A stretch of DNA of 64,000 nucleotides from Desulfurivibrio alkaliphilus AHT 2 (GTDB lineage: Bacteria > Desulfobacterota > Desulfobulbia > Desulfobulbales > Desulfurivibrionaceae), in the NCBI RefSeq assembly GCF_000092205.1, contig NC_014216.1, positions 744,001 to 808,000 on the forward strand. The letters are read 5' to 3'. The notes below the pieces were generated by a model. It ran no database searches and was not told the DNA's origin. It worked only from the letters and a program-made list of their open reading frames with translations. Shown here one piece after another: positions 26,612-36,311 of this stretch (the first letter of the stretch is position 1; each line of letters opens with the position of its first letter). The translations under genes and the position numbers were made by a program.

Positions 26612-28993
26612 ATGGCCGGTAGCGATGAGTGGTTAAAAAAGTTCCTTTGGGACGAAGGTTCGCCCAAAGGGGAAGGGTTCAGGACGTCGCCACCATGGTT
26701 AAGATGGGGTTTTGTGGTGGTAGCCGCCGCCTGGACCAGCCTGATTATGGTCCTTTGGGCGGTTGATTCATACAAGGTTTATCAGAGCTCTTTGAGCAAC
26801 GCCGAAACAGCCGCTCGCCACAGTTACAGCAAGGATATCAACTTGCGTCGCTGGGTCACCGAGCACGGCGGAATATATGTGCCGGTCACTGAGCAGACCC
26901 CTCCCAGCCCCTATTTAAGCAATCTGCCGGAGCGGGATCTGGTGACCCCCAGCGGCCGTTTGTTGACCCTGATCAATCCCTCCTATGCTGTCCGAAAGAT
27001 CAATGCCAAAGCTGACCCGGAGCTTGGGGTTTTGAGCAAGCTCACCAGTCTGCAGCCGGTTCGGCCGGAAAATGCCCCGGATGCCTGGGAGGCTGAGGCA
27101 TTGCGCCGGTTGATCGCCAATCCCGATCAAAAGGAATTTGTAGAGTTGGCAGAGGTCGACAACCAGCCTTTTTTGCGTATGATGCGAATACTTGAACCTG
27201 AACCGTCTTGTATGCAATGTCATTACACGACTGATGCCAATGTGGGGGCTGAAGGCAATGTGGGCTCGTTGCGCGGCGGGATCAGCACTTTGGTCCCCTG
27301 GCAGCCCTATCGGGAGGCTATGCTTGGCGTTTTGGCAAACCATGGCTTGGCCTATGGCGTCCTTTGGCTGATCGGGCTATTGCTCACTGGCGGCGCGATG
27401 TATATTTTTCAACTTAACTTCGCCCGACTGCAGCAGGGGGAAAATACGCTGCGCCGGAGCGAAGAGAAATACCGACGGTTGGCCGAAGGTATCGAAGCCA
27501 TCCCCTGGGAATTTGATCTCGCGGTCAACCGCTGGTCTTATATCGCCCCTCAGGTGGAAAAAATCTTGGGCTATAAGCAGGCAGAATGGACCGACTTTTC
27601 CTTTTGGGTTGACCGTATCCACCCGGAAGATCGCGAGGCGGCGGAGAACTACTGCCGGCATTACAGTGCCATGGGCGAAGACCACGTTTTTGACTATCGT
27701 TTCCAGAAAAAAGGTGGTGATTTTGCCTGGTTGCGGGATGTGGTCAGCGTTGAAAAGGCCGATGGACGCCCGGTATACTTGCGGGGAGTGATGATCGATT
27801 TGACCGGCTCCCGGCTGCTGGAGGAAAAACTGCGCCAGTCGGCCAAAATGGAGGCGGTGGGTACCCTGGCAGCCGGAGTAGCTCACGACTTCAACAATAT
27901 CCTGACCTCACTGATCAGCTTTGCCACCCTGGTTAAGCGGCGGCATCGGGATGACGAGGTCAGCCAGGATTATCTGCAGGAAATCCTCGACAGCGCCAGG
28001 CGGGCGGCGGAGCTGACCCGCAGCCTCCTGGCTTACAGCCGTAAACAGCAAATTGAACTAAAGCCGGAGGATCTCGGCAAAACGGTTGAGAAAAATCAAA
28101 AGATGCTGCGCCGAATTATTCGGGAAAACATTGAGCTCAAGTTGGAATTGATTGACCGGCCCCTGCCGGTCATGGCCGACCACGTTCAGATCGAGCAGGT
28201 GCTGATGAATCTGGCGAGCAATGCCCAAGATGCCATGCCTGCCGGCGGGCGGTTGACCATTGGCGCCGGATGGCAGGAAAAAGCGCCGTCGGAGCTGGAG
28301 TTGGTCACTGCCGGTCCTTGGGCGGTCCTGACCATGGCCGATACCGGTTTCGGGATTGACCCGGAAATCCGAAAGCGAATTTTTGATCCTTTTTTCACTA
28401 CCAAGGAAGTGGGCCGGGGAACAGGTCTAGGGCTTTCCATGGTCCAGGGTGTCGTCCAGCAACACGGCGGGGCCATCCGCTTGGAAAGTGAACCCGGCCA
28501 GGGCAGTACTTTTACTATTTACCTGCCGTTGATCAGTGAGCAAAGCAACGGGCCGAAGGAACCTGAACCTTCTACGTTCTCCCATGAAAAAAGTCAGGGG
28601 GCAACCATACTGCTGGTCGAGGATGAAGAGCAGGTGCGACGGGTTTTACAGAGGGTCTTGGAGCAGCAGGGCCACCAGGTGCTTTTGGCGGTCGATGGCC
28701 AAGAGGCATTGACTTTCTTCAGTCAAAACCCGAGTGACATCAACCTGGTGATAATGGATGTGGTAATGCCCAAGTTAAACGGCCGGGAAACAGGCTTGGC
28801 CATGCGCCGAATTAAGCCTGATCTGCCGATCATCTTAATCAGCGGCTATACCAATGATGTTGTTAACAGTGAAGATCTGGCCGCTGAAGGTTTCCACTTT
28901 ATCCACAAACCAATCGAGCCGGCGGTTCTGATCAATCAGGTCCGTGAGGTTCTGGCCGACTGCCCTTCCTGTTCTGAATATTGTGGGAAGTAA
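26612..28993 (+). CDS. Hybrid sensor kinase with periplasmic haem c (DUF3365-like) domain, PAS and receiver
   Basis: 793 residues from the ATG at 26612, which has GGAG just upstream and overlaps the end of the HD-GYP frame (TAG at 26620). Membrane helix about 31-51, periplasmic domain with HGGIYVPVTEQTPPSPYL and LEPEPSCMQCH (Cys200, Cys203, His204), second helix about 250-270, PAS (about 285-405), NtrB-like His[15 protein letters not shown] (His425), HATPase (GTGLGLSMVQGVV) and receiver (Asp716 in VIMDVVMPKLNG). The periplasmic part is a paralogue of that in the kinase at 15971-17434, so both probably read redox state or a haem ligand. Confidence 0.92.
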   Translation: MAGSDEWLKKFLWDEGSPKGEGFRTSPPWLRWGFVVVAAAWTSLIMVLWAVDSYKVYQSSLSNAETAARHSYSKDINLRRWVTEHGGIYVPVTEQTPPSPYLSNLPERDLVTPSGRLLTLINPSYAVRKINAKADPELGVLSKLTSLQPVRPENAPDAWEAEALRRLIANPDQKEFVELAEVDNQPFLRMMRILEPEPSCMQCHYTTDANVGAEGNVGSLRGGISTLVPWQPYREAMLGVLANHGLAYGVLWLIGLLLTGGAMYIFQLNFARLQQGENTLRRSEEKYRRLAEGIEAIPWEFDLAVNRWSYIAPQVEKILGYKQAEWTDFSFWVDRIHPEDREAAENYCRHYSAMGEDHVFDYRFQKKGGDFAWLRDVVSVEKADGRPVYLRGVMIDLTGSRLLEEKLRQSAKMEAVGTLAAGVAHDFNNILTSLISFATLVKRRHRDDEVSQDYLQEILDSARRAAELTRSLLAYSRKQQIELKPEDLGKTVEKNQKMLRRIIRENIELKLELIDRPLPVMADHVQIEQVLMNLASNAQDAMPAGGRLTIGAGWQEKAPSELELVTAGPWAVLTMADTGFGIDPEIRKRIFDPFFTTKEVGRGTGLGLSMVQGVVQQHGGAIRLESEPGQGSTFTIYLPLISEQSNGPKEPEPSTFSHEKSQGATILLVEDEEQVRRVLQRVLEQQGHQVLLAVDGQEALTFFSQNPSDINLVIMDVVMPKLNGRETGLAMRRIKPDLPIILISGYTNDVVNSEDLAAEGFHFIHKPIEPAVLINQVREVLADCPSCSEYCGK

Positions 28994-29076
28994 AGCCGGA
29001 AAGTGGATCCCCGGCCGGGTTCGGATGCGGTGATGTAACCGGTTTCTCGTTCTTTTCGTGCAATGGGAACTTCTGG

Positions 29077-29705
29077 TCAAAACATCCGCTGGGGATCACC
29101 GCTGGCGCAATCGGCCAGCACCCTTTTTTTAATTTTTTCCCTGGACTCCTGGTCTTCATAAATCGTTTCCCAGAAATCGCCGGCAAGCAGGGCCTCCCTG
29201 GTGGTGCCGTACAGCCTGGGGAAGTTATCGTTCATATAGGAAAATTTCACTTCCGGGTTGAGCGAGTTTACCGCCACTCCCATCGGCAGATTGTCCATGA
29301 TGGTGCGATTAAATTCCTCGCTCTCCCGCAACTCTCCGTTCCTCTCCGCCACCCGACGACGCAGGGCTACCAATCGTTGCATTACCACGGCGTCATGGTA
29401 CCCCAAGGCCAATTGGTCCAGTGCTGTTTCAAAGGTGGCAGTGGTGATGATCTCTATGCCGCGCTCCTTGCGGCGTAAAAACTCCTCGGCGTTGTCCCCT
29501 TGCATCACGGCGACCTGCTTGCCGCGCAGATCGTCAAGATCACTGATCCCGACGGTATCCCTTCGAACCACAATGGCCTCATGCAAGGACATGTATGGAA
29601 AGCCGTCGGCTTCTCCAGTCTGGCCAACCACGGAAAATGGGGGGTATTCGATTTCTGCGGCGCTGCTGATCGGGGTTGTCGCCCGGCCTTGGCTCTGTAA
29701 TTGTT
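29077..29705 (-). pseudogene. Decayed SBP_bac_3 / PAS sensor gene remnant
   Basis: On the minus strand the frame reads AAEIEYPPFSVVGQTGEADGF, the start of a solute-binding domain, then jumps directly to FPYMSLHEAIVVRR, missing about 60 residues of the domain. After DAVVMQRLVALRRRVAERN it enters a PAS domain (TIMDNLPMGVAVNSLNPEVKF) and stops at 29077 inside it. There is a TAG in frame upstream and no signal peptide, and no kinase domain follows. This looks like a large sensor kinase gene that has lost both ends and internal segments by in-frame deletions. The flank 28994-29076 holds nothing recognisable. Confidence 0.75.
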
Positions 29706-29713
29706 GCTAAGTA

Positions 29714-29736
29714 AAAACTACATGGTTGATAGTTTT
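29714..29736 (+). promoter_or_regulatory. Candidate upstream palindrome for the sigma-54 promoter
   Basis: AAAACTA and TAGTTTT form perfect 7-base arms with a 9-base spacer, about 85 bases before the -24 element at 29808. That distance suits an enhancer for an NtrC-type activator. It differs in sequence from the palindrome at 20652-20672, so the same protein need not bind both. Confidence 0.35.
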
Positions 29737-29807
29737 GGCGTATTTTGGGCCGAGATTTTTTGCTGGTTTAGCTCGCTATTTCAGTGTTTTGGTTGTTTGG
29801 CATTTTT

Positions 29808-29823
29808 TTTGCTTATGGATGAG
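29808..29823 (+). promoter_or_regulatory. Sigma-54 (-24/-12) promoter
   Basis: TGGCAT, five T, TTGCT: the GG (29809-29810) and GC (29821-29822) are ten bases apart, the required spacing. It lies about 40 bases before the ATG of the REC-kinase at 29863, whose ribosome site is CAGGAGA. Confidence 0.65.
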
Positions 29824-29862
29824 GTGCGTCTTATTTTTTAAATTTATCAGCAGGAGACTGTC

Positions 29863-31086
29863 ATGCACGCTAAGGAGGTTAGCTCGATTTTACTGGTTGA
29901 TGATGATGCCAAAGTTTTGAAAGCGGTGAAGGCGATCTTGGAGGCCGAGGGGTACCCGCTGGAGGCCTGTCATGATCCCCTGGCCGCTCTTCAGGCATTC
30001 AAGGTGGGCAATTACGATTTGGTGCTTTCGGACATCAAAATGCCGGAGATGAGCGGTATTGAGTTGTTGAGCAAAATTCGGGAGCAAGATCCCGATGTGC
30101 CGGTGATTCTCCATACCGGCTACGCCGAACTCAGTAGCGCGGTGGAGGCGGTAAAAAAAGAGGCCTTCGACTACCTGTTAAAGCCGGTGGAACCGGAGAT
30201 GCTGATTAAGGCGGTGGAGCGAGGGCTGCAGTTCCGCCACTACCGGATGCTGGAAAAGAACTACCAGCAGCGGCTAAAGGAGGAAGTTCAGGCGGCCACC
30301 GTGGACCTGTTTCGGATGGTGGAGGAACTCAAGGAGGCCCGGGACCAGGCATTGGAGGCCTCCCGCCTCAAGTCCGAGTTCATCGGCAACATGAGCCACG
30401 AGTTGCGCACGCCCTTAAACCAAATTATCGGCCTCAGCGAAGTCATGCTGGATCAGCCCGAGATGCTTGCCGACCATCGCAACTACCTCCAGACCATTGT
30501 CAAGGCTGCTTGGGGCTTGAACGGTACTCTCAACAATGTCCTGGAGCTTTCCCAACTGGACAGCGGTCAGGTTGATTTATCGGAACAAGATTTCCAGCTT
30601 GACGAGCTGCTGACGGTAATAAGACAGCATTACCAAGCCGAAGCCCGAGAAAGGGGCCTGGAGCTGACCGTGGTGCGAATGCCCGGGGTGCCGGCCCAAC
30701 TGCGGGGAGATAGCGCTCGCCTGGAGCAGGTGCTGCAACTGTTGCTGGACAATGCCTTCAAGTTCACCGAGCAGGGCTCAATAGCTGTGAAGGTTGAGCG
30801 GGAGAACGGCAATGACCATGGCAACGGCGGAGTCCTTCGGCTGCGCGTTCTGGTTAGTGACACCGGCTGCGGCATCCCTGCGGAAAAGCAGGAGTGCATT
30901 TTTGCCAGTTTCCGTCAGGCCGACGGCTCCCTGACCCGCTGCCACGGAGGTGCTGGCCTGGGTCTGGCGGTGGCCAAGCGGCTGGTCAAACTGCTGGGAG
31001 GTGAAATCAGCGTGACAAGCGAACCAGGCAAAGGGTCAACCTTCATCTTCAGTGTCCAACTGCAACCAACCGCCAGCGGCAAATGA
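29863..31086 (+). CDS. Receiver-kinase protein (REC-HisKA-HATPase)
   Basis: A soluble 407-residue protein that starts with a receiver (Asp57 in LVLSDIKMPEMSG), followed by a coiled coil (about 125-170), HisKA with GNMSHELRTPLNQIIG (His179) and HATPase (LLDNAFKFTEQG, GAGLGLAVAKRL). Receiver-first kinases act inside relays, taking phosphate or allosteric input from another kinase. Under its own sigma-54 promoter; 44 bases upstream of cheW, so it could be co-expressed with the chemotaxis cluster. The receiver resembles that of the disrupted HD-GYP protein. Confidence 0.9.
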   Translation: MHAKEVSSILLVDDDAKVLKAVKAILEAEGYPLEACHDPLAALQAFKVGNYDLVLSDIKMPEMSGIELLSKIREQDPDVPVILHTGYAELSSAVEAVKKEAFDYLLKPVEPEMLIKAVERGLQFRHYRMLEKNYQQRLKEEVQAATVDLFRMVEELKEARDQALEASRLKSEFIGNMSHELRTPLNQIIGLSEVMLDQPEMLADHRNYLQTIVKAAWGLNGTLNNVLELSQLDSGQVDLSEQDFQLDELLTVIRQHYQAEARERGLELTVVRMPGVPAQLRGDSARLEQVLQLLLDNAFKFTEQGSIAVKVERENGNDHGNGGVLRLRVLVSDTGCGIPAEKQECIFASFRQADGSLTRCHGGAGLGLAVAKRLVKLLGGEISVTSEPGKGSTFIFSVQLQPTASGK

Positions 31087-31130
31087 CAGGCAAGCGAACA
31101 ATCGACCGCTAACTAAAGCGAGGAGAGATC

Positions 31131-31661
31131 ATGACCAGGGCGAAAAGCAGGGAAGAAACATTTGATCACGATTGGGACGAGAACGAGGAGGACACTCAGA
31201 AAGACAAATACCTCACCTTTCACGTCAACGGTGAGGATTACGGAATTGAAATCCGCTTTGTTACCGAGATCATAGGCATCCAAAAGATCACCCAGGTGCC
31301 CGATATGCCGCACTTCCTCAAGGGGGTGATTAACCTCCGGGGCAAGGTGATCCCGGTGATGGATGTCCGGGTCCGTTTCGGGATGCCGGAGAAAAAGTAT
31401 GACGAGCGAACCTGTATCGTAGTGGTGGATATAGAAGGTACCGTCATCGGCCTGTTGGTAGACCAGGTCCAGGAGGTGGTGGATATTCCCGGATCCCAGG
31501 TGGAACCTCCCCCCGAAACCAGCCGGGGCAGGCACAGCCCTTTTTTGCAGGGCATGGGCAAGATCGGCGATGAGGTCAAAATCCTGCTCAATGTTGAACA
31601 ACTGCTTGTTGACGAGGAATTGCGGCGCATCAATAACGCCGTCTGGGAGTCAAAGAAATAA
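31131..31661 (+). CDS. cheW: Chemotaxis coupling protein CheW
   Basis: CheW bridges chemoreceptors and CheA in the cytoplasmic signalling array. The 176-residue protein has an acidic N-terminal extension (about 30 residues, DENEEDTQKD) and then the CheW fold: [48 protein letters not shown]. It is closely similar, including the acidic [11 protein letters not shown] lead-in, to the CheW domain of the fusion protein at 38604-40739, so the two arose by duplication. Ribosome site GAGGAGAG. First gene of the chemotaxis cluster. Confidence 0.95.
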   Translation: MTRAKSREETFDHDWDENEEDTQKDKYLTFHVNGEDYGIEIRFVTEIIGIQKITQVPDMPHFLKGVINLRGKVIPVMDVRVRFGMPEKKYDERTCIVVVDIEGTVIGLLVDQVQEVVDIPGSQVEPPPETSRGRHSPFLQGMGKIGDEVKILLNVEQLLVDEELRRINNAVWESKK

Positions 31662-31772
31662 GCCGCTGCGGTGATGTTGCTCAAAACATCATAAAGTGAA
31701 AGCCATGCCATATGCCGACAGTGATCTGGTCGGAAATTTAAGATGTTGTGCCAGGAGGAGAGGAAAAAAATA

Positions 31773-33896
31773 ATGAAAAAAATGCTTCGCAAGATGAGCC
31801 TTAAAGCCAAACTGATTATCTCCACCGGGTTGCTGCTGGCGATACTGGTGCTGATCACCACGTTTATGGTTAGAGCCTCTCTGCTGAATCTGTTGGAGGC
31901 CACCGTCTCTCACAATGTTGAAACCACGGTGATTTCGGTGGAGGGGTTTATTCAGCAGAAGACTGAACAGGCACTGGCGATTTCCGCCACCGCCGCCGCC
32001 CGACCGGATGTGGCCCAGGCCGCCAAAGTTGGTGATCGCGATGTGGCCATGGAGATGCTCGGCCCGATCTTCGCGGATGTCAGGGAGCGCTTCGATGTTA
32101 CAGTGCTTCATTTCATGGCCAGGCAGCCAGGTGATCTCCTGCGGGGATTTGCCCGTACCCAGCGACCGCAAAACGAGGGGGGCGACGAGGTTACCTCCAA
32201 TGTTATCCTGGCCACGGCCAACAGCGGGGTCGCTCGAACCGGTTTCAGGCAGGCCGCTTACGGCATGGGGATGCGCGGTTGGGTTCCGGTATTTGCCGAT
32301 AACCAGGTGGTCGGGGTCATGGAAACCAATATCGCCTTCACCGAAGAGTTGCTCAACGAAATTGAAGAGGGGCTGGCCGGGGCGACCCTGGCCGTGTTCG
32401 CGCCGGAGAGGGGGGAATTTATCCTGCAGTCCGGCCGAGCCGAACTCCAGCCGCCGCCCCATGTTTTCGAGCAGGCCCGCCAAGGGGCAAGCGAGGTGGT
32501 GCGCGAAAACAATACCGCCTATTCCCTTTTCCCGATCCGCGACTACGATGACAACCTGCTGGCCGTGGTCGGCGTTTTCCAGGATGTTTCCGCCCACACC
32601 GCCATGGTGAACAACCAGTTGCGGCAATTGCTGCTGGTGATCGTCAGCCTGGGCCTGGTGGTGGTGATCGCCGTTTTTTTCCTCATCAGTTCCGCAACCC
32701 GGCCCATTGCTCAAACCGTGCAGATGATCAAAGAGATGGGCCAGGGCCGGCTGGACAGGCGGCTGAACATGCAGCGGGAGGATGAAATCGGGCAGATGGC
32801 CGCGGCCATGGATGAATTCGCCGACACCCTCCAGCACCAGGTGGTGGGTTCCCTGCAGAAGCTGGCCCAAGGCGACCTGACCTTCGAGGTCAAGCCTTAT
32901 GACGACCAGGATCTGATCGGCACCGCCCTGCTCAAGACCAACCGCGATCTCAACCGGATCGTTGGCGAGATCACCGCCGCCACCGATCAGATCGCCGCTG
33001 GCTCGAGCCAGGTCGCCGGCTCCAGCCAGTCGCTGTCCCAGGGGGCCACCGAATCGGCGGCCTCGCTGGAGCAGATCACCAGCTCGATGACCGAGATGGC
33101 CTCGCAGACCAAGCGCAACGCCGAGAACTCCACCCAGGCCAACCAATTGGCCGGCGAGGCCCGCCAGGTGGCGGAGACCGGTAACGAGCAGATGGAGAAG
33201 ATGATGGCGGCCATGACCGAGATCAACCAGGCCGGGCAGAACATCTCCAAGATCATCAAGGTGATCGACGAGATCGCCTTCCAAACCAACCTGCTGGCCC
33301 TCAACGCGGCGGTGGAAGCGGCGCGGGCCGGCCGCCACGGCAAGGGTTTCGCAGTGGTGGCCGAGGAGGTCCGCAACCTGGCGGCCCGCAGCGCCAAGGC
33401 GGCCAAGGAAACCGCCGAATTAATCGAGGGTTCGGTGGCCAAGACCGCCAACGGCACCGAGATCGCCAGCCAGACCGCCGAGTCGCTCAAGGAGATCGTA
33501 ACAGCCATCACCAAGGCCACCGATCTGGTGGGCGAGATCGCGGCGGCCAGCAACGAGCAAGCACAGGGCATTGCCCAGGTCAACCAGGGCTTAAGCCAGA
33601 TCGACCAGGTAACCCAGACCAACACCGCCAACGCCGAAGAAGGGGCGGCGGCGGCCGAGGAGCTCTCCAGCCAGGGCGACTACCTGCGGGAGTTGATCAG
33701 TACCTTCACCATCAAGGAGAGCCCTGTCGGCGGCCGGCGGCGGGCCTTGCCGGTGGGGCATGAAACGCGATTTGCCGAGACCGGCGAGGGCGCTTTCGGG
33801 GGTTGGGACAGCCTGGAAGCTGAATCTAAGGGCGAGGGCAAAAGGAAGTCCCGTGAGGCGAAAGCCCTGGAAGACCGGGAATTCGACCGCTTCTGA
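31773..33896 (+). CDS. Methyl-accepting chemotaxis protein 1 (Cache-type sensor)
   Basis: 707 residues from the ATG at 31773 behind AGGAGGAGAGG; an ATG ten codons upstream is less likely. Helix 13-33, periplasmic Cache_3-like sensor (about 34-285; [32 protein letters not shown]), helix about 288-310, HAMP, and the cytoplasmic hairpin with the conserved tip [21 protein letters not shown]. The C-terminal tail has GGWDSLE and ends EDREFDRF, matching the x-aromatic-xx-aromatic pentapeptide that tethers CheR/CheB. The sensor is a paralogue of that in the next gene. Confidence 0.94.
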   Translation: MKKMLRKMSLKAKLIISTGLLLAILVLITTFMVRASLLNLLEATVSHNVETTVISVEGFIQQKTEQALAISATAAARPDVAQAAKVGDRDVAMEMLGPIFADVRERFDVTVLHFMARQPGDLLRGFARTQRPQNEGGDEVTSNVILATANSGVARTGFRQAAYGMGMRGWVPVFADNQVVGVMETNIAFTEELLNEIEEGLAGATLAVFAPERGEFILQSGRAELQPPPHVFEQARQGASEVVRENNTAYSLFPIRDYDDNLLAVVGVFQDVSAHTAMVNNQLRQLLLVIVSLGLVVVIAVFFLISSATRPIAQTVQMIKEMGQGRLDRRLNMQREDEIGQMAAAMDEFADTLQHQVVGSLQKLAQGDLTFEVKPYDDQDLIGTALLKTNRDLNRIVGEITAATDQIAAGSSQVAGSSQSLSQGATESAASLEQITSSMTEMASQTKRNAENSTQANQLAGEARQVAETGNEQMEKMMAAMTEINQAGQNISKIIKVIDEIAFQTNLLALNAAVEAARAGRHGKGFAVVAEEVRNLAARSAKAAKETAELIEGSVAKTANGTEIASQTAESLKEIVTAITKATDLVGEIAAASNEQAQGIAQVNQGLSQIDQVTQTNTANAEEGAAAAEELSSQGDYLRELISTFTIKESPVGGRRRALPVGHETRFAETGEGAFGGWDSLEAESKGEGKRKSREAKALEDREFDRF

Positions 33897-33995
33897 TTAT
33901 CGATAACCGGCCCGGCAGCGCCGTCGGAAACAAGCTTGTCGAGCCGGTAAAGAAATTTGGTGGCAGGAAAAAAACTTCAAAAAGGAGTGGTCGTC

Positions 33996-36119
33996 ATGTT
34001 CAAGCGTATGGTTGTCAATATGAAGCTGGGTACCAAATTGCTGGCCGGCATCGGCCTGACCCTGGTAGCCATGGTCCTGATTACCGCCATGATGGTGTCG
34101 GCCTCGCAACTGATCCTGCTTGGCTCCACGGTGGAGCAGGATATCCAAGCCTCGGCCGTCACGGTGGAAGGATTGCTCACACAACAGGCGGAACGGGCGC
34201 AGGCCATTGCGGCCACGGCGGCCGTGTTGCCGGAGATCATTGAGGCCGGAGTGCGCGGCGAACGTGAAGAGGCCCTGTCCCTGATGGAGCCGATCTACAA
34301 CGAAATAAACCAGCGTTACGGCGTGACGGTGCTGCACTACATGCGCCAGGCGCCGGGTGACCGGTTGCGGGCCTTTGCCCGTTCCCACGATCCGGATAAT
34401 CCCGGCGGCCGGGAGGTCACCTTCGGCCCGATCCTGGAGGCGGCCCGCAGCGGTGAAGCCATTGCCGGCTTCCGCACCACCAGCTACGGCCTGGGGATGC
34501 GCGGTTGGGTGCCGGTGTTTGCCGACCGGCGGGTAACCGGCGTCATGGAGGTCAATATTCCCTTTACCCCCGAATTACTCAGTGAAATCGAGCAGGGACT
34601 GGTGGACACCACCCTGGCCGTCTTCACCCCGGAAAACAACACCTTTCAACTGCAATCGGGCCGGGCGCCCATCCAGCCCACCGCCGCCCTCTTCGACCAG
34701 GCCCGCGAGGGTCTGAGCCAGGTGGAACGGGAGGGTGATCTGGCCTATGCGCTTTTTCCCCTGACCGATTATACCGGCAACGTCCTGGCGGTAATCGGCG
34801 TTTACCGGGATGTCGCCGCCTTCACCACCATGGTTGGCGACCACCTCTTCCGGCTGCTGGCGGTGATCATTGTTCTCGGCCTGGCCGTGCTGGTGGTCAC
34901 CCTGCTGGTGGTCCGCTCCATTACCGGCCCCATCGGTCGGACGGTGCAGATGATCAAAGAAATGGGCCGGGGCCGGCTGGACAGCCGGCTTAAAATGGAG
35001 CGGGGTGATGAAATCGGGCAGATGGCTACGGCCATGGATGAGTTTGCCGACACCCTCCAGCACCAGTTGGTTGGTTCATTGCAGAAGCTGGCCCAAGGTG
35101 ACCTGACCTTCGAGATCAAGCCTTATGACGACCAGGATATGATCGGCAACGCTCTGCTCAAGACCAACCGCGATCTTAACCGGATCGTGGGCGAGATCAA
35201 TGCCGCCACCGAACAGATCGCCTCCAACTCGAGCCAGGTCGCCGGTTCCAGCCAGTCGCTGTCCCAGGGGGCCACCGAATCGGCCGCCTCGCTGGAGCAG
35301 ATCACCAGCTCGATGACCGAGATGGCCTCCCAGACCAAGCTCAACGCCGAGAACTCCACCCAGGCCAACCATTTGGCGGGTGAGGCCCGTCAGGTGGCCG
35401 AGAGCGGCAACGAGCAAATGGAGAAGATGATGGAAGCCATGGCCGAGATCAACCAAGCTGGGCAGAACATCTCCAAGATCATCAAGGTGATCGACGAGAT
35501 CGCCTTCCAGACCAACCTGCTGGCCTTGAACGCGGCGGTGGAAGCGGCCCGGGCCGGCCGCCACGGTAAGGGTTTCGCGGTGGTGGCAGAGGAAGTGCGT
35601 AACCTGGCGGCCCGCAGCGCCAAGGCGGCCAAGGAAACCGCGGAACTGATCGAAGGCTCGGTGGCCAAAACGGCAAACGGTACCGAGATCGCCGCCCAGA
35701 CCGCCGAGTCGCTCAAGGAGATCGTAACGGCCATCACCAAGGCCACCGACCTGGTGGGCGAGATTGCCGCTGCCAGCAACGAGCAGGCCCAGGGGATCTC
35801 CCAGGTCAACCAGGGCTTGAGCCAGATCGACCAGGTAACCCAAACCAACACCGCCAACGCCGAAGAGGGTGCGGCGGCGGCCGAGGAGCTCTCCAGCCAG
35901 GCTGATCATCTGCGGGGTCTGATGGCCACCTTTACGGTTAAAGGTGGTTCACAAATGACACAATCCCGGCGCCAGAAGGCCCTGCCCGCAGCCCCGGCCC
36001 AGCATAAATCTGCGCATCAGGAATTCAAAGGCTGGGACCAAGCTGAGGACACCAATGGTCGCAAAACCCAGCCCAGCGAAGTGATCGCGCTGGATGACCG
36101 CGAGTTCGGTCGTTATTAA
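33996..36119 (+). CDS. Methyl-accepting chemotaxis protein 2 (Cache-type sensor)
   Basis: 707 residues from ATG 33996 with AAGGAG eight bases upstream. Helix about 14-36, Cache_3-like periplasmic domain ([32 protein letters not shown]), second helix about 290-312, HAMP and signalling hairpin. The signalling half is almost identical to the other three receptors in this cluster. Tail FKGWDQAE and terminal DDREFGRY provide the candidate CheR/CheB tether. The shared sensor pattern with receptor 1 suggests related ligands, probably small organic acids or amines. Followed at once by a strong hairpin terminator. Confidence 0.94.
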   Translation: MFKRMVVNMKLGTKLLAGIGLTLVAMVLITAMMVSASQLILLGSTVEQDIQASAVTVEGLLTQQAERAQAIAATAAVLPEIIEAGVRGEREEALSLMEPIYNEINQRYGVTVLHYMRQAPGDRLRAFARSHDPDNPGGREVTFGPILEAARSGEAIAGFRTTSYGLGMRGWVPVFADRRVTGVMEVNIPFTPELLSEIEQGLVDTTLAVFTPENNTFQLQSGRAPIQPTAALFDQAREGLSQVEREGDLAYALFPLTDYTGNVLAVIGVYRDVAAFTTMVGDHLFRLLAVIIVLGLAVLVVTLLVVRSITGPIGRTVQMIKEMGRGRLDSRLKMERGDEIGQMATAMDEFADTLQHQLVGSLQKLAQGDLTFEIKPYDDQDMIGNALLKTNRDLNRIVGEINAATEQIASNSSQVAGSSQSLSQGATESAASLEQITSSMTEMASQTKLNAENSTQANHLAGEARQVAESGNEQMEKMMEAMAEINQAGQNISKIIKVIDEIAFQTNLLALNAAVEAARAGRHGKGFAVVAEEVRNLAARSAKAAKETAELIEGSVAKTANGTEIAAQTAESLKEIVTAITKATDLVGEIAAASNEQAQGISQVNQGLSQIDQVTQTNTANAEEGAAAAEELSSQADHLRGLMATFTVKGGSQMTQSRRQKALPAAPAQHKSAHQEFKGWDQAEDTNGRKTQPSEVIALDDREFGRY

Positions 36120-36125
36120 ATAAAC

Positions 36126-36169
36126 ATGCCTGGGTGCCACCCAAAAGTGGCGCCCAGGCATAAGTTTTT
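36126..36169 (+). terminator. Rho-independent terminator after receptor 2
   Basis: A 15-base stem, ATGCCTGGGTGCCAC with GTGGCGCCCAGGCAT (one G-U wobble), a loop CCAAAA and then AAGTTTTT. It divides the cluster into at least two transcripts. Confidence 0.85.
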
Positions 36170-36232
36170 GTTGAAAAAAACTGCTTGCTTGGCCCTCGTT
36201 GATGCTATCATTTCAGCATGGGCAACACCCGC

Positions 36233-36259
36233 TTTATGATGAAGCTCTTGAGCCGATAT
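36233..36259 (+). promoter_or_regulatory. Possible sigma-28 (FliA-type) promoter before receptor 3
   Basis: GCCGATAT (36252-36259) matches seven of eight bases of the FliA -10 GCCGATAA, and 15 bases upstream is TTTA, only a weak match to the -35 TAAA. It falls between the terminator and the next receptor, where a promoter is needed. Rest of 36170-36311 shows no other signal. Confidence 0.3.
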
Positions 36260-36311
36260 AAATAGGTTATGGTTACGGGGAACAAGGACTAGAAAAAAAG
36301 GAGACGGAACC

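Larger units (their letters stand above)
24131..26622 (+). pseudogene. HD-GYP response regulator (c-di-GMP phosphodiesterase type) disrupted by an IS256-family element
   Basis: The reading frame starts at 24131 with a receiver (Asp60 in LLLTDVRMPEMSG), a coiled coil, and the first half of an HD-GYP domain with HDIGKVGIPDDIL. It is cut after the codons for MQTHTLIG by the insertion at 24876-26261. Beyond the element the frame resumes (26262-26622) with AKVLADSN, HHERWDGSGYP and the RPYKKALS stretch. Removing the element and one 8-bp target copy restores a 365-residue RpfG-like protein with all HD-GYP signatures. The 5' piece may still give a REC protein with a few element-encoded residues, ending at 24910. 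Loss of c-di-GMP hydrolysis is the expected effect. Confidence 0.92.

Noticed and set aside
29737-29770. TTGGCG and TTTTTTGC as an alternative sigma-54 promoter
   Set aside because: The doublets are not ten bases apart; the site at 29808-29823 fits exactly.
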